From contig NZ_JANJTZ010000018.1 of NCBI RefSeq assembly GCF_024710845.1, positions 1-64,000 on the forward strand: DNA of 64,000 nt, read 5' to 3'. This document shows, piece by piece, positions 16,876 through 26,362 of this stretch (positions are counted from its first letter, which is position 1; every line of letters starts with the position of its first letter). The DNA comes from Mesorhizobium sp. GTDB taxonomy: Bacteria > Pseudomonadota > Alphaproteobacteria > Rhizobiales > Rhizobiaceae. The notes beneath the pieces are model-generated. The model was given only the letters and a program-made list of their open reading frames with translations. It searched no databases and was not told the DNA's origin. The translations under genes were made by a program, and so were the position numbers.

Positions 16876-17969
16876 GCAGCCGTTCTCGCAGGCTCCGGAT
16901 ATTCCCCCACCGTCCCGCGCCAGTGGGCGACGGCGAAGCCGAGGACCATGATGGCGAAGCCATGATGGACCAGCGCCCAGCCGAAGGGCACGACCAGCAC
17001 GAGAGCGGTTATGCCGAGCCCAGCCTGGACCAGAATCAGGCCGAACAGCACCAGCGCCCGGCGCGCATGCGTCGAGCCGGGCAGAGCGCGCCAGGCGGTG
17101 ATCGCGTGCGCGAATGCCGCGATCAGCACGAGATAGGCGCCGAGCCGGTGCACGAACTGCACGGTCTTCGGATTCTCGAACAGGTTGATCCACCAGGGTT
17201 GCTGCACGAACAGGTCGCCCGGCACCACGCTCCCGTCCATCAGCGGCCAGGTGTTGTAGGCCATGCCGGCGTCGAGGCCGGCGACCAGTGCTCCGAGATA
17301 GATCTGGAACAGAACCAGCAGCGCCATCGCGCCCGCGAAGCGGCGCGTCCCCTGCCCCGCCGGCGCTTCCGAATGCGGCGCGAGCCCGCGCGCGACCCAC
17401 ATGACCGCGGTGAAGATGATGCAGGCGAGCGTGAGATGGGTGGCGAGCCGGTATTGCGAGACGTCGACGCGTTCGGATAGTCCCGACGACACCATCCACC
17501 AGCCGATGAAGCCCTGAAAACCACCGAGCGCCAGAAGCCCGAGCAGCTTCGGCTTGAGATGGCTCTCAAGCCGCCCCGTCAGCCAGAAGAACGCGAGCGG
17601 CAGGGCCATGACCAGGCCGACGCCGCGCGCCAGCAAGCGGTGCGCCCACTCCCACCAGAAGATCGACTTGAACTCGTCGAGGCTCATACCCTTGTTGATC
17701 TGCTGGTATTCCGGGATCTGGCGATACTTCTCCAGCTCCTCCTGCCACTGCGCCTCGCTCAACGGCGGGATGACGCCGTGGATCGGCTTCCATTCGGTGA
17801 TCGACAGGCCGGAATCGGTCAGGCGCGTCGCTCCGCCCACAAGGAACAGCGCGAAGAGCACGAAGAGCACGATGTAGAGCCAAATCCGCACGGCGCGCCG
17901 CGACCCCGCCGCGCGGCGGCGCATGTCTGCGGCGGTTTCGATCTGTGCGGTCGTGGCCATTCGCTTCAT
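16872..17969 (-). CDS. ctaA: Heme A synthase (COX15/CtaA)
   Basis: Integral membrane enzyme oxidising heme O to heme A for cytochrome aa3 oxidase; 365 residues, about eight transmembrane segments, the type 2 alphaproteobacterial/mitochondrial form. Conserved heme-ligand histidines lie in [34 protein letters not shown] and WALVHHGFA. Also [18 protein letters not shown], the COX15 signature near the N-terminus. Starts at ATG 17969; a second ATG 9 bases later is possible. Stop codon overlaps that of argC. Confidence 0.96.
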   Translation of the reverse strand: MKRMATTAQIETAADMRRRAAGSRRAVRIWLYIVLFVLFALFLVGGATRLTDSGLSITEWKPIHGVIPPLSEAQWQEELEKYRQIPEYQQINKGMSLDEFKSIFWWEWAHRLLARGVGLVMALPLAFFWLTGRLESHLKPKLLGLLALGGFQGFIGWWMVSSGLSERVDVSQYRLATHLTLACIIFTAVMWVARGLAPHSEAPAGQGTRRFAGAMALLVLFQIYLGALVAGLDAGMAYNTWPLMDGSVVPGDLFVQQPWWINLFENPKTVQFVHRLGAYLVLIAAFAHAITAWRALPGSTHARRALVLFGLILVQAGLGITALVLVVPFGWALVHHGFAIMVLGFAVAHWRGTVGEYPEPARTAA

Positions 17970-18089
17970 TCCGGCAGCTTCGCTACAGCCGATATCCCGT
18001 TTGCCCGCCGGTGTCGCGCGACACGCCGTCGCGCGCAGGCTTTACGATGACTGGAGGCGAGGACTATAGGGAGCGCGAAAGGAAGTCCC

Positions 18090-18299
18090 ATGCCCGTCAG
18101 ACTCCGCAAGCTCATCGGAACGGTCCTGCTGATCGCGCTGGTCATCGTCTATGCTTGGCTCGCAACCATGGTCGCGGTCGCGCAGCTCGCGGAATCGGGA
18201 CCGGTGGTGCATTTCACCTATTTCCTGCTGACCGGCCTGCTGTGGATCCTGCCCGCCATGGGCATCATCAAATGGATGGTGAAGCAGCCCAAGGCATAA
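18090..18299 (+). CDS. DUF2842 family small membrane protein
   Basis: A 69-residue protein with two hydrophobic segments (LIGTVLLIALVIVYAWLATM and the YFLLTGLLWILPAMGII region), matching the short alphaproteobacterial DUF2842 family. Function is unknown. The ATG has GGAAGTCCC just before it. Divergent from ctaA with about 120 bases between, and its stop lies 4 bases from the stop of the convergent deacetylase gene. Confidence 0.85.
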   Translation: MPVRLRKLIGTVLLIALVIVYAWLATMVAVAQLAESGPVVHFTYFLLTGLLWILPAMGIIKWMVKQPKA

Positions 18300-18303
18300 A
18301 GCC

Positions 18304-19362
18304 CTAAACCGTCACGAACGCCCTGCCGCGATTGGCGAGGGGGGTGGTGACGCCGTTGACCATCGTCCTGATGTGGCTGACCTGCTGGTAGCGGCCGTTG
18401 ACCGATATGCGCGGCAGCGCAAGGAGATGGTTCGCGTGGCCGGGATAGAGGATGCCGTGCCGCGTCGTCACGGCGGTGGCGAATCCGAGTTCGGCGGCGA
18501 TGCGCGTCTCGCGTTCGCCGACCGCGGAAGCGTAGCCGTAGGGATAGGCCAGATGGCGCGGCGCCTGACCAAGCTCGATCTCGAGAAACTTCGCTCCGTC
18601 CCGCATTTCGCTGCGAGCGCGATCGTCAGACAGGCGCTTGAGGTTGAAGTGATGGAGCGAATGCGCGCCGATGGTGAGGAGAGGGTGTTCGGCGGCGAGC
18701 CTGATCTCGTCCCAGTTCATCAGGGTCTCGCGCGACGGACGCGCATGATCGACGCCCGCTGCGGCCGCGAGTGCCCGGATCACCCAGCGTTGCTCTTCCT
18801 CCGGCAGTTCGTTCGTCAGGTAATTGTGGATCGTGATGTTGGCGCGGAGCTTTTCGGCCGCCGTCGTCGCATCGATCGCCAGACGTCCACCGGCTGTATC
18901 GAGGTAGATGCGCTCGCTGCGACAGACGATCTCCTCGACGACATCCCACCAGAGATCGACAGTCCCCTCGATCAGCGCCGGGGCGATGTAGATCGTCATC
19001 GGGGCGCCGTGCTTCTCGAGAATCGGCAGCGCACAAGTGAGGTTGTCGCGATAGCCGTCGTCGGCGGTAATGGCGAGAAAGCGCTCGGACCCGGCGCGAG
19101 CGGACAAGAGTTCCGGCACCTCGTCCATCGGCACGAACCGGAAACCCAGCGCCCTCATCTCGGCCAGCACGGCGTCGAGAAACTCGGGCGTGATCGCCAG
19201 GTGCCGGTTCACACCCGACGGCAAGGCGGGATCGCGGGTGACGCGATGCAGCATCAGGATCGCACCGACACCAGCGGTAAACCGGGCCGCAATGGAGCCG
19301 AGCCCGCTGTATCGCGCCATGTTGAGGGCGAGCTTTCGCAGCAACTCCCCTCTGTCGATCAT
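18304..19362 (-). CDS. Polysaccharide deacetylase family protein (NodB homology)
   Basis: Carbohydrate esterase 4 type protein of 352 residues. NodB motifs: GAILMLHRVT; motif 1 ITADDGYRDN with catalytic Asp-Asp (usually TFDDG, here TADDG); motif 2 GAHSLHHFNL with the metal histidines; then LAYPYG. No clear signal peptide. The start is ATG 19362 behind AAAGGTGAATCA; the longer frame to 19557 overlaps the divergent gene's start. It opens the exopolysaccharide locus, so a role in de-N- or O-acetylation of that polymer or its precursor is likely but inferred. Confidence 0.88.
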   Translation of the reverse strand: MIDRGELLRKLALNMARYSGLGSIAARFTAGVGAILMLHRVTRDPALPSGVNRHLAITPEFLDAVLAEMRALGFRFVPMDEVPELLSARAGSERFLAITADDGYRDNLTCALPILEKHGAPMTIYIAPALIEGTVDLWWDVVEEIVCRSERIYLDTAGGRLAIDATTAAEKLRANITIHNYLTNELPEEEQRWVIRALAAAAGVDHARPSRETLMNWDEIRLAAEHPLLTIGAHSLHHFNLKRLSDDRARSEMRDGAKFLEIELGQAPRHLAYPYGYASAVGERETRIAAELGFATAVTTRHGILYPGHANHLLALPRISVNGRYQQVSHIRTMVNGVTTPLANRGRAFVTV

Positions 19363-19436
19363 TGATTCACCTTTTGCGAATAGCTTCATCGCACCGGAAG
19401 ACGCGACGAGGCACCGTACCGGGCAAGGATTGAAGT

Positions 19437-20627
19437 ATGGTTGACGCGGTTGCGCATTTCTCGCGCATGCAGACAAATCCTGCGGATCACGGCCGTCGCG
19501 GAGAATCAACCGCCGCCAGCGCGACTGCGACCGTTGGAGTCGGGGATTACCCAACATTCATCGCGGGCAAGGCCGTCGCTCCGGCCCAGACGTCAAACTG
19601 GGTCACGGCATGGTCGGAGGCGTCAGGCGCCGACACGTTCATCGTTACCGCAGGTCCCGAGGAAGGACCCGCGATCATTCTGCCGCTTGAAGTGGTGAAG
19701 AAGGGGCCTTTCCGCATCGCACGGTTCATGGGAGGCAGCCACGCAGCCGGCAACTTCCCTGCCTTCCGCGACGGTCCGGGCCACCTGTCCGCGGGACATC
19801 TTGCGAAAGCGGTGCGGGCTTCGCGTCCCGACGTCGATCTCGTCCATCTCGAGCGGCTATGCCGCGAACTCGGCGGCCTGCCCTCCCCACTTGCGGCCCT
19901 GGCTCATACCGAGAGTCCGAACATAGCCCTCGCGGTCTGCCTCGACGGCGGTTTCGAAGCCCTGCTCGACCGCGCGAGTGGCAAGCGCAAGCGCAAGAAG
20001 CACCGATCGCAGACGCGGAAGTTCGAGGCCGCGGGCGGCGTTCGCCGCATCGAGGCGCGCACGCCCGCCGAGGTCGACGAGATACTGGCGCACTTCTACG
20101 AGATGAAGTCCGACCGTTTCCGCAAGATGGGCATCGCGGACGTGTTCGCGCCCCATGGCGTGCGCGCCTTCTTCCGGCGGCTCTTCGTCGACGCGCTGGC
20201 GCAGTCGCCGCCGCCATTCGTGCTGCATGGCCTCGAGGTTGGCGGCAAGCTGCGTGCCATTACGGGATCGAGCCGATCGGGCGACCGGCTCGTCTGCGAG
20301 TTCGGTGCGATCGCCGAGGACGACCTATCGGCCGCGAGCCCGGGCGAGTTCCTGTTCTACGAGAACATCCGCGAGGCCTGCGAGCAGGGCTTCGACATTT
20401 ACGATTTCTCGGTCGGCGACGAGCACTACAAGCGGCTGTGGTGCAACATCGAGACACGCCATTTCGACATTGCCGTTCCGGTCTCGGCCAAAGGCCGGCT
20501 CCTCGCCGCGGGGTTGAGCGGCATAACCGCGGCCAAACGCTTCGTGAAGCAGAACCGGTTGGTCTGGGCGCTGGTGAAGCGGCTTCGCAAGCAGGTAGCC
20601 GCGCCGGCGACGCCCGAAGACGACTGA
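19437..20627 (+). CDS. GNAT/FemAB-like acyltransferase (CelD/BcsL type)
   Basis: Cytoplasmic acyltransferase of 396 residues with two GNAT-like halves. Recognisable pieces: PLEVVKKGPFRIARFMGG, KRKRKKHRSQTRKFEAAGG, and the second-half core GEFLFYENIREACEQGFDIY followed by DFSVGDEHYKRLWC. Family members occur in exopolysaccharide and cellulose loci and probably acylate sugar precursors. AAGGATTGAAGT precedes ATG 19437. Divergent from the deacetylase (74 bases between starts), an arrangement suggesting opposing acylation and deacylation functions. Confidence 0.82.
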   Translation: MVDAVAHFSRMQTNPADHGRRGESTAASATATVGVGDYPTFIAGKAVAPAQTSNWVTAWSEASGADTFIVTAGPEEGPAIILPLEVVKKGPFRIARFMGGSHAAGNFPAFRDGPGHLSAGHLAKAVRASRPDVDLVHLERLCRELGGLPSPLAALAHTESPNIALAVCLDGGFEALLDRASGKRKRKKHRSQTRKFEAAGGVRRIEARTPAEVDEILAHFYEMKSDRFRKMGIADVFAPHGVRAFFRRLFVDALAQSPPPFVLHGLEVGGKLRAITGSSRSGDRLVCEFGAIAEDDLSAASPGEFLFYENIREACEQGFDIYDFSVGDEHYKRLWCNIETRHFDIAVPVSAKGRLLAAGLSGITAAKRFVKQNRLVWALVKRLRKQVAAPATPEDD

Positions 20628-20642
20628 AGAGGTCCAGCGGCC

Positions 20643-22820
20643 TCAGGCCGCCGAACGATTCGGAACCGTCGGAGTCGGATTGTCGAACGCTACGGGTTTT
20701 ACCAGTTCGACATTGCCGTAGCCACCCGATCTCAGGTCGGACGCCGCCTCGTCGACGGCGCGGTCGCCAAGGTCCAGCGCACTGACGAAGACGCAGGTGC
20801 CCTCGCCAACCAGCCTGCGAATGCCCTCCGCCTTGGCCGGACCGCACTCGACGACGACGAGGTCGTAGGCGCTGCCGAGGGAATTGAGGATGATCGGCAG
20901 CCGGTCGGCCGCGCGCATCGCGCGCGCGGGGTCGGCGGTCCCGACCGGGATCACGTGGCATTCGGAATAGAGATCCCCGTGGATCACATGCGAGAACTGC
21001 GATTCGCCGGTCAACAGGTTGGTGATGCCCGGAACGGCCGCGGTGTCGAGCGTCGGAATGGACGCGGCACCGCTCGAGGTCAGGTCGACAAGCACGACGC
21101 GCAGGCCGGTGTCGGCGACTTCACGCGCCACTAGAACCGCGCTCGCGGCTCCCTCGTCGCCCTCCGGCGACACGAAGATCGCTCTCGCCGCGCCACCTGA
21201 AATCAGTCTCTCTGCGGCGGCGGATACACTCAAGCGGTTGTCGTTCGGCGCGGTGCGGGCAAGTGCTGGCGCAACCGGCCGTGAAAGCACTGGCGGCGGC
21301 ACGGCGACGGGCTCGGGCGGCGCGGGCGCGGCTTCCTTTGCCGGCGCGGCGGGCTCCGGCGGCGCGGCCACAGGTTCGGGCATTGCGATCCGCTCGACGG
21401 GTTCCACCTTCCTTTCGTCCGCCGGACGCATCGCCCGGCCCGAGAAGAGTTCGCGCATCAGCGTCACGATCGCCATGACGAGAAGCGAGCCGACGAAAGC
21501 GGCGCCGACGATCGGCACGATCTTCGGGAAGTAGGGCTCGGAGGGAATGGTGGCGCGCGAGAAGATGCGGGCGTCGGCCGGCAGGTAGGAACGGTCACCG
21601 CGCGACGCAGCCTCGCGATAGCGGGTGAGGTAGGACTCGAGCAGTTCACGCTGGGCCGCGGCTTCGCGTTCGAGTGCACGCAGCTCGACCTCCTTGTCGC
21701 CCACGCGGGCGGATTCCGCCTTCACGTTGTTGAGGTTCGCGACCAGCTTGCTCTCGCGCAGCTTCGCCGTCTGTGCCTCGGTTTCCAATCCACGCAGGAT
21801 GTTGCGCGCCTCGCTGCGGATCTGGCCGTCGAGATCAGCCAACTGAGAGCGCAGCGACTTGATGCGCGGATGGTTGTCGAGCAGCGTGGTCGAAAGATCG
21901 GCGATGTCGGTGTTGAGCTGGACCTGGCGCTCGCGCAGCCGCTGGATCAGCGGCGAGGACATCACGTTCGGCATCGAATCGAGCGAACTGCCGCCGTTGA
22001 TGGCATCGCGCAGGCTCTGGGCGTTCGCCTCGGCCGTGGCGCGGGCGGCACGGACCCGCGACAGTTCGGTCGACATTTCCGACAGCTGCTGCGTGGCCAG
22101 AGCCGAATTGTTCTGCCCGATCATCAGGTCGGACTGGGCACGGAAATCGGCAACCTTAGTCTCGGCCGCTTTCACTCGTTCGCGAAGATCGGCGATTTCG
22201 GGTTCCAGCCACTCGGTCGCCGAGGCGTTGGACTTCTGCTTCGCCTGCTGCTGCATGGCGAGATAGGCGTCCGCGATCGCGTTCGGCACGTCGGCGGCAA
22301 GCTTCGCATCTTCTGAGGAGAAACTGACGACGATGACGCGCGAGCGCTCGACACGATAGACGCGCAGCTTCTCGCGCATCGTTTTGACGACGCGATCCTC
22401 GGCGGCGAGACCTCCGGGGTCGCTCTTCAGGCCGACAAGCACCATCAGCCGGCCGGCCAAACCCATGCTGGCCTGCTCGTCGAATTCCTTCAGTTTGCCG
22501 AGTTCAAGCTTCTCCGCCACCTGCCGGAGCAGGTCGCTCGAGGTCATGACCTCGACCTGGCTCGTCACCCCTTCCTCGTCGAGGATCGGCTTGTCGCTTT
22601 CGCCAGAGGGCGTCGGGCGCGTGAAGACCGATTCCGTGGTCTCGATCAGAATGCGGGTTTCGGCCCGGTAATGCGGTGTCGCGAGCCATGCGGCGAGGAA
22701 CGCCAGACCTGTGACGGCGATCGTCACGGCCAGGATCAGCTTCCAATCCCTGACTATGCTGGCGAAGAGGGTCCCGAGGTCGACATCGACATCGCTGCCT
22801 CTGACTGAACTGCCCGACAT
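20643..22820 (-). CDS. GumC/Wzc-like exopolysaccharide chain-length protein with degenerate kinase domain
   Basis: Inner-membrane polysaccharide co-polymerase, 725 residues. N-terminal transmembrane helix at about 27-47, long periplasmic coiled coil to about 400 with the GNVR-like YLTRYREA segment, second helix at about 432-456, a Pro-Ala-rich linker, then a cytoplasmic P-loop-like domain. That domain looks catalytically dead: the Walker A place reads SPEGDEGAASA without Lys, the A' place VVLVDLTSSG, and Walker B DLVVVECGP. There is no C-terminal tyrosine cluster. ATG 22820 follows GGAGTGACGCC. Divergent from the export lipoprotein gene, its expected partner. Confidence 0.88.
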   Translation of the reverse strand: MSGSSVRGSDVDVDLGTLFASIVRDWKLILAVTIAVTGLAFLAAWLATPHYRAETRILIETTESVFTRPTPSGESDKPILDEEGVTSQVEVMTSSDLLRQVAEKLELGKLKEFDEQASMGLAGRLMVLVGLKSDPGGLAAEDRVVKTMREKLRVYRVERSRVIVVSFSSEDAKLAADVPNAIADAYLAMQQQAKQKSNASATEWLEPEIADLRERVKAAETKVADFRAQSDLMIGQNNSALATQQLSEMSTELSRVRAARATAEANAQSLRDAINGGSSLDSMPNVMSSPLIQRLRERQVQLNTDIADLSTTLLDNHPRIKSLRSQLADLDGQIRSEARNILRGLETEAQTAKLRESKLVANLNNVKAESARVGDKEVELRALEREAAAQRELLESYLTRYREAASRGDRSYLPADARIFSRATIPSEPYFPKIVPIVGAAFVGSLLVMAIVTLMRELFSGRAMRPADERKVEPVERIAMPEPVAAPPEPAAPAKEAAPAPPEPVAVPPPVLSRPVAPALARTAPNDNRLSVSAAAERLISGGAARAIFVSPEGDEGAASAVLVAREVADTGLRVVLVDLTSSGAASIPTLDTAAVPGITNLLTGESQFSHVIHGDLYSECHVIPVGTADPARAMRAADRLPIILNSLGSAYDLVVVECGPAKAEGIRRLVGEGTCVFVSALDLGDRAVDEAASDLRSGGYGNVELVKPVAFDNPTPTVPNRSAA

Positions 22821-22872
22821 GGCGTCACTCCGAACCAATTCCGGCAAGAGGTAAACGACTATGGTTTCCGCC

Positions 22873-22933
22873 GGGTTAAGAAATGCGGGAACCCCTTCGG
22901 TCGATCGTCGGCGCCTTTACCGCGCATTAACCC
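22873..22933. promoter_or_regulatory. Divergent EPS control region with GGGTTAA/TTAACCC repeat and CtrA-like box
   Basis: Between the gumC-like and gumB-like genes, GGGTTAA (22873-22879) and TTAACCC (22927-22933) form an inverted repeat. TTTA-N7-TTAAC at 22916-22931 is one mismatch from the CtrA consensus TTAA-N7-TTAA. The pattern is seen; binding by any regulator is inference. Confidence 0.25.
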
Positions 22934-23008
22934 TAACGGGGGGATAACGACCCGGTATCGCGCCGTCGGCTTGCCGGCGCGTCAATGTCGAAGGGTTCGC
23001 GTCCGGAC

Positions 23009-23572
23009 ATGAAACGCCCCGTTCTCGTCTTCTCCGCCTTGCTCGCCGCGGCACTCGCCGGCGGCTGCAGCAGCTACAGGCCGGCGCCCGCCGCTTTCAG
23101 CAAGGCGCTCCAGGCTCCCTATGTGCTCGATTCCGGCGATCGCGTCCGCGTCACGGTCTTCGAACAGGAAGGCCTCACCAACACTTACAGCGTCGACCAG
23201 TCGGGATATATCGCCTTCCCGCTGGTGGGGACGGTGCCAGCCCGTGGCCAGTCCGTCGCGCAGCTCGAAGCGTCGCTGGCCGCCAGGCTGCGCAACGGCT
23301 ATCTCCGCGACCCCGACGTTTCGGTCGAGATCGACCGCTACCGCCCGATCTTCGTCATGGGCGAAGTTGGTGCGGCCGGCCAGTATTCCTACGTGCCCGG
23401 GATGACGGTGCAAAAAGCAATCGCGGCTGCCGGGGGCTTCTCCCCGCGCGGCAACCAGTCGACCGTCGACATCACGCGCTCGGTCAACGGCAAGGTAATG
23501 ACGGGTCGTGTCTATACGTCAGACCCGCTGCTGCCCGGCGATACGATCTACGTCCGCGAACGTCTGTTCTGA
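23009..23572 (+). CDS. Polysaccharide export lipoprotein (GumB/Wza-like, OPX family)
   Basis: Outer-membrane polysaccharide export protein, short form, about 187 residues. A lipoprotein signal peptide ends in the lipobox LAGGC. The Poly_export domain begins YVLDSGDRVRVTVFEQEGL, continues through GYIAFPLVGTVPARG, and is followed by a SLBB-type segment (FVMGEVGAAGQYSYVPG). The protein lacks the long C-terminal helix of E. coli Wza. I prefer ATG 23009 because it gives a standard signal peptide; an in-frame ATG at 22985 would add eight residues. It should partner the GumC-like protein to form the export channel. Confidence 0.9.
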   Translation: MKRPVLVFSALLAAALAGGCSSYRPAPAAFSKALQAPYVLDSGDRVRVTVFEQEGLTNTYSVDQSGYIAFPLVGTVPARGQSVAQLEASLAARLRNGYLRDPDVSVEIDRYRPIFVMGEVGAAGQYSYVPGMTVQKAIAAAGGFSPRGNQSTVDITRSVNGKVMTGRVYTSDPLLPGDTIYVRERLF

Positions 23573-23590
23573 CGGGAGGCCGGGGTCGAG

Positions 23591-24721
23591 GTGGGGAGGA
23601 GCTTGCGAATCGTGCACTGCTTCCGCTCGCCCGTCGGCGGGATCTTCAGGCATGTGCGCGATCTCGCCCATGCTCAGGCGGCGGCAGGACATCTCGTCGG
23701 CATCGTCTGCGATTCCTCGACCGGCGGCGACTACGAAGCCAAGCTATTCGATCAGATTTCCGGAACACTGGCGCTCGGCATCCACCGAACGCCGATGCAA
23801 CGGCATGTGGGTCCCGGCGACATCGCCGCCGCCTACAGAACCTATCGTCTCATCAAGCAATTGCAGCCGGATATCCTGCACGGGCACGGCGCCAAGGGTG
23901 GCGTCTATTCCCGTCTGTTCGGCTCGCTTCTGCGGGTATCCAGGTCTCGCGTAGCCCGCCTCTATTCGCCGCATGGCGGCAGCCTCCATTATGACGGCGG
24001 CACTCTGATGGGGAAGGCGATCTTCGCCGCCGAGCGTGTCATGGACCGGTGTACGGACCACCTGTTCTTCGTCTCGGGCTACGAGGAACGGGTGTTCAGC
24101 CAGAAGGTCGGGAGGCCACGCGCGCCGTACAGTCTCGTCTACAACGGACTGGGCGAAGCAGAGTTCATACCCGTTCCGCCCGCGCCGGACGCGGCCGATT
24201 TCCTCTACATCGGCATGATGCGCGACCTGAAGGGGCCGGACATCTTCATCGACGCGATCGCCCTGACGGAACAGGCGCTGGGACGGACTCTCAGCGCCGT
24301 GATGGTGGGGGACGGCGACGATCTTCCGGGCTACCAGGATCAGATCGCGCGGCTTGGGCTCAGCGATCGCTTCACGTTCCACCCGCCGATGCCGGCGCGT
24401 CAGGCCTTTGCGCTGGCGCGGGCGATCGTCGTGCCGTCGCGCGCCGAGGCGATGCCCTACATCGTACTCGAGGCGCTGGCAGCCGGCATGCCGATGATCG
24501 CCACGTCGGTGGGCGGCATTCCCGAGATATTCCCGAAAGACTCCCCTGCCCTCTCCCTACCGGACGCGGGCGAGATCTCCGCGCGGATGGCGAAACTCCT
24601 CGCCGACCCACACGCCTGGCAGGCCCTGATGCCGACCACTGCCGAGCTGAAGGCGAAGTTCGGCGTCGAGGTTATGGCCAGCGCCATCGAGCGGGAATAT
24701 TTCCGCGCGCTCGAAGGCTGA
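23591..24721 (+). CDS. GT4-family glycosyltransferase
   Basis: GT-B fold glycosyltransferase of 376 residues adding a sugar to the lipid-linked repeat unit in the cytoplasm. The N-terminal domain begins LRIVHCFRSPVGGIFRHVRD; the donor-binding C-terminal domain has FLYIGMMRDLKGPDI and the E-x7-E motif in VVPSRAEAMPYIVLEALAAG. The start is uncertain: GTG 23591 or TTG 23603. The latter has GGGGAGG right before it and gives the standard N-terminus, but the spacing is only 3 bases. Lies 18 bases after the export gene on the same strand. Confidence 0.88.
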   Translation: MGRSLRIVHCFRSPVGGIFRHVRDLAHAQAAAGHLVGIVCDSSTGGDYEAKLFDQISGTLALGIHRTPMQRHVGPGDIAAAYRTYRLIKQLQPDILHGHGAKGGVYSRLFGSLLRVSRSRVARLYSPHGGSLHYDGGTLMGKAIFAAERVMDRCTDHLFFVSGYEERVFSQKVGRPRAPYSLVYNGLGEAEFIPVPPAPDAADFLYIGMMRDLKGPDIFIDAIALTEQALGRTLSAVMVGDGDDLPGYQDQIARLGLSDRFTFHPPMPARQAFALARAIVVPSRAEAMPYIVLEALAAGMPMIATSVGGIPEIFPKDSPALSLPDAGEISARMAKLLADPHAWQALMPTTAELKAKFGVEVMASAIEREYFRALEG

Positions 24722-24826
24722 GACGCGGCAGGCAGCCTGGCCATTTCGATCAAGCTGTACATAGGGCATAATTCTTTCTTAGCACTGGCTTGATATGGCT
24801 GGTGCAATAGCCCACGGCATCGCGTC

Positions 24827-26362
24827 ATGAACGAGATCGACCCCAAAACCCGCTTCTCGAAGAACGCGGTGCGCAATCACAAGGGGGAAGGCAAGATACC
24901 TTCCAAGTCGACCCTCAATCCGATGGCCGAGCAGGTCGCGAGCCAGTACCGGCGCGATACGATGTCGCCGATCATGGTCTCCGGCACGCTGCGCATCGTC
25001 GAGTTCGCGCTGCTTGCGGTGAGCGGTCTCATCCTGCACGGCATGCTGATCGGCTACAGCACGCATCTCGTCTGGCATTATCCGACGATCGCCCTTGTCG
25101 GTTCGCTGCTCACCGTGATCCTGCTCGAGTTCTCCGACTGCTACCAGATGACGGCGCTGCGCAGCCCGCTGTCACATGCCGGCAAGATCATCCTCGTCTG
25201 GGCGGGGGTCTTTGCCCTGCTGGCGATCACCGGCTTCCTGTTCAAGGTATCGTCCGACTTCTCGCGCCTCTGGTTCGGCACATGGTTCGCCGCCGGGCTG
25301 GCGCTGATGTTCTCCCTGCGCTTCGTGATTGCGACACAGATCCGCCGCTGGGCCCGCAACGGCCGCATGGAACGGCGCGCGGTGATCGTCGGCGGCGGTA
25401 AGAGCGCCGAGGCCCTCATCCGCTCGATCGAGGCGCAGCCCCACAACGACATCCGCATCTGCGGCATCTTTGACGACCGCGACGACACGCGTTCGCCTCC
25501 GGTCGTGGCCGGCTATCCGAAGCTCGGCAATGTCGCTGAACTGATCGAATTCGCCCGCATCGCGCGTATCGACATGCTGATCGTGTCCTTGCCGCTCACC
25601 GCCGAAACGCGCGTGCTTTCGCTGCTCAAGAAGCTGTGGGTGCTGCCGGTCGACATCCGCCTGTCGGCCCATTCGAACCAGCTGCGCTTCAGGCCGCGGT
25701 CCTACTCCTACATCGGCGCGGTGCCGATGCTCGACATCTTCGACCGGCCGATCAACGATTGGGATTCCGTCGCCAAGCGCGCCTTCGACATCATCTTCAG
25801 CCTGCTCGGCATCATCGTCCTGTCGCCGGTGATGCTGGCGACGGCGATCGCGATCAAGCTCGATTCGAAAGGCCCGGTGCTCTTCACGCAGAAGCGGCAC
25901 GGCTTCAACAACGAGGTGATCGAGGTCTACAAGTTCCGCTCGATGTACACCGACCGGTCCGACCCGACGGCGAAACAGGCGGTGACCAAGGGCGACCCGC
26001 GGGTGACGCGCGTCGGGCGCATCATCCGAAAGACCTCGATCGACGAACTGCCGCAGTTCTTCAACGCGCTGTTCGGCTCGCTGTCGCTGGTCGGCCCTCG
26101 CCCCCATGCCGTCGCCGCCCAGACTCACAACCTTCTCTACAACGAAGTCGTCGACGGTTATTTCGCCCGCCACCGCGTCAAGCCCGGCGTCACCGGCTGG
26201 GCACAGATCAATGGCTGGCGCGGCGAGATGGACACCGACGAGAAGATCAAGATGCGCACCGAGTTCGATCTCTACTATATCGAGAACTGGTCGCTCTGGT
26301 TCGACCTCAAGATCCTGCTGATGACGCCGATAAAGCTCCTCAACACGGAAAACGCCTACTGA
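24827..26362 (+). CDS. Exopolysaccharide priming polyprenyl glycosylphosphotransferase (WcaJ-like)
   Basis: Inner-membrane enzyme of 511 residues that starts repeat-unit synthesis by moving sugar-1-phosphate from a UDP-sugar to undecaprenyl phosphate. Four N-terminal transmembrane segments, then a CoA_binding_3 / Rossmann-like domain with RRAVIVGGGKSAEALI, a fifth hydrophobic segment at FDIIFSLLGIIVLSPVM, and the catalytic Bac_transf domain: EVYKFRSMY, RKTSIDELPQFFNAL, LVGPRPHA, KPGVTGWAQINGWRG. The undecaprenyl-phosphate glucose phosphotransferase subtype is likely. Its stop overlaps the polymerase start (TGATG). Confidence 0.93.
   Translation: MNEIDPKTRFSKNAVRNHKGEGKIPSKSTLNPMAEQVASQYRRDTMSPIMVSGTLRIVEFALLAVSGLILHGMLIGYSTHLVWHYPTIALVGSLLTVILLEFSDCYQMTALRSPLSHAGKIILVWAGVFALLAITGFLFKVSSDFSRLWFGTWFAAGLALMFSLRFVIATQIRRWARNGRMERRAVIVGGGKSAEALIRSIEAQPHNDIRICGIFDDRDDTRSPPVVAGYPKLGNVAELIEFARIARIDMLIVSLPLTAETRVLSLLKKLWVLPVDIRLSAHSNQLRFRPRSYSYIGAVPMLDIFDRPINDWDSVAKRAFDIIFSLLGIIVLSPVMLATAIAIKLDSKGPVLFTQKRHGFNNEVIEVYKFRSMYTDRSDPTAKQAVTKGDPRVTRVGRIIRKTSIDELPQFFNALFGSLSLVGPRPHAVAAQTHNLLYNEVVDGYFARHRVKPGVTGWAQINGWRGEMDTDEKIKMRTEFDLYYIENWSLWFDLKILLMTPIKLLNTENAY

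Noticed and set aside
25636-26361. N-terminal extension of the polymerase frame into the priming transferase gene
   Set aside because: The frame stays open through the upstream gene, but conserved polymerase sequence begins only at ATG 26362, which overlaps the upstream stop.
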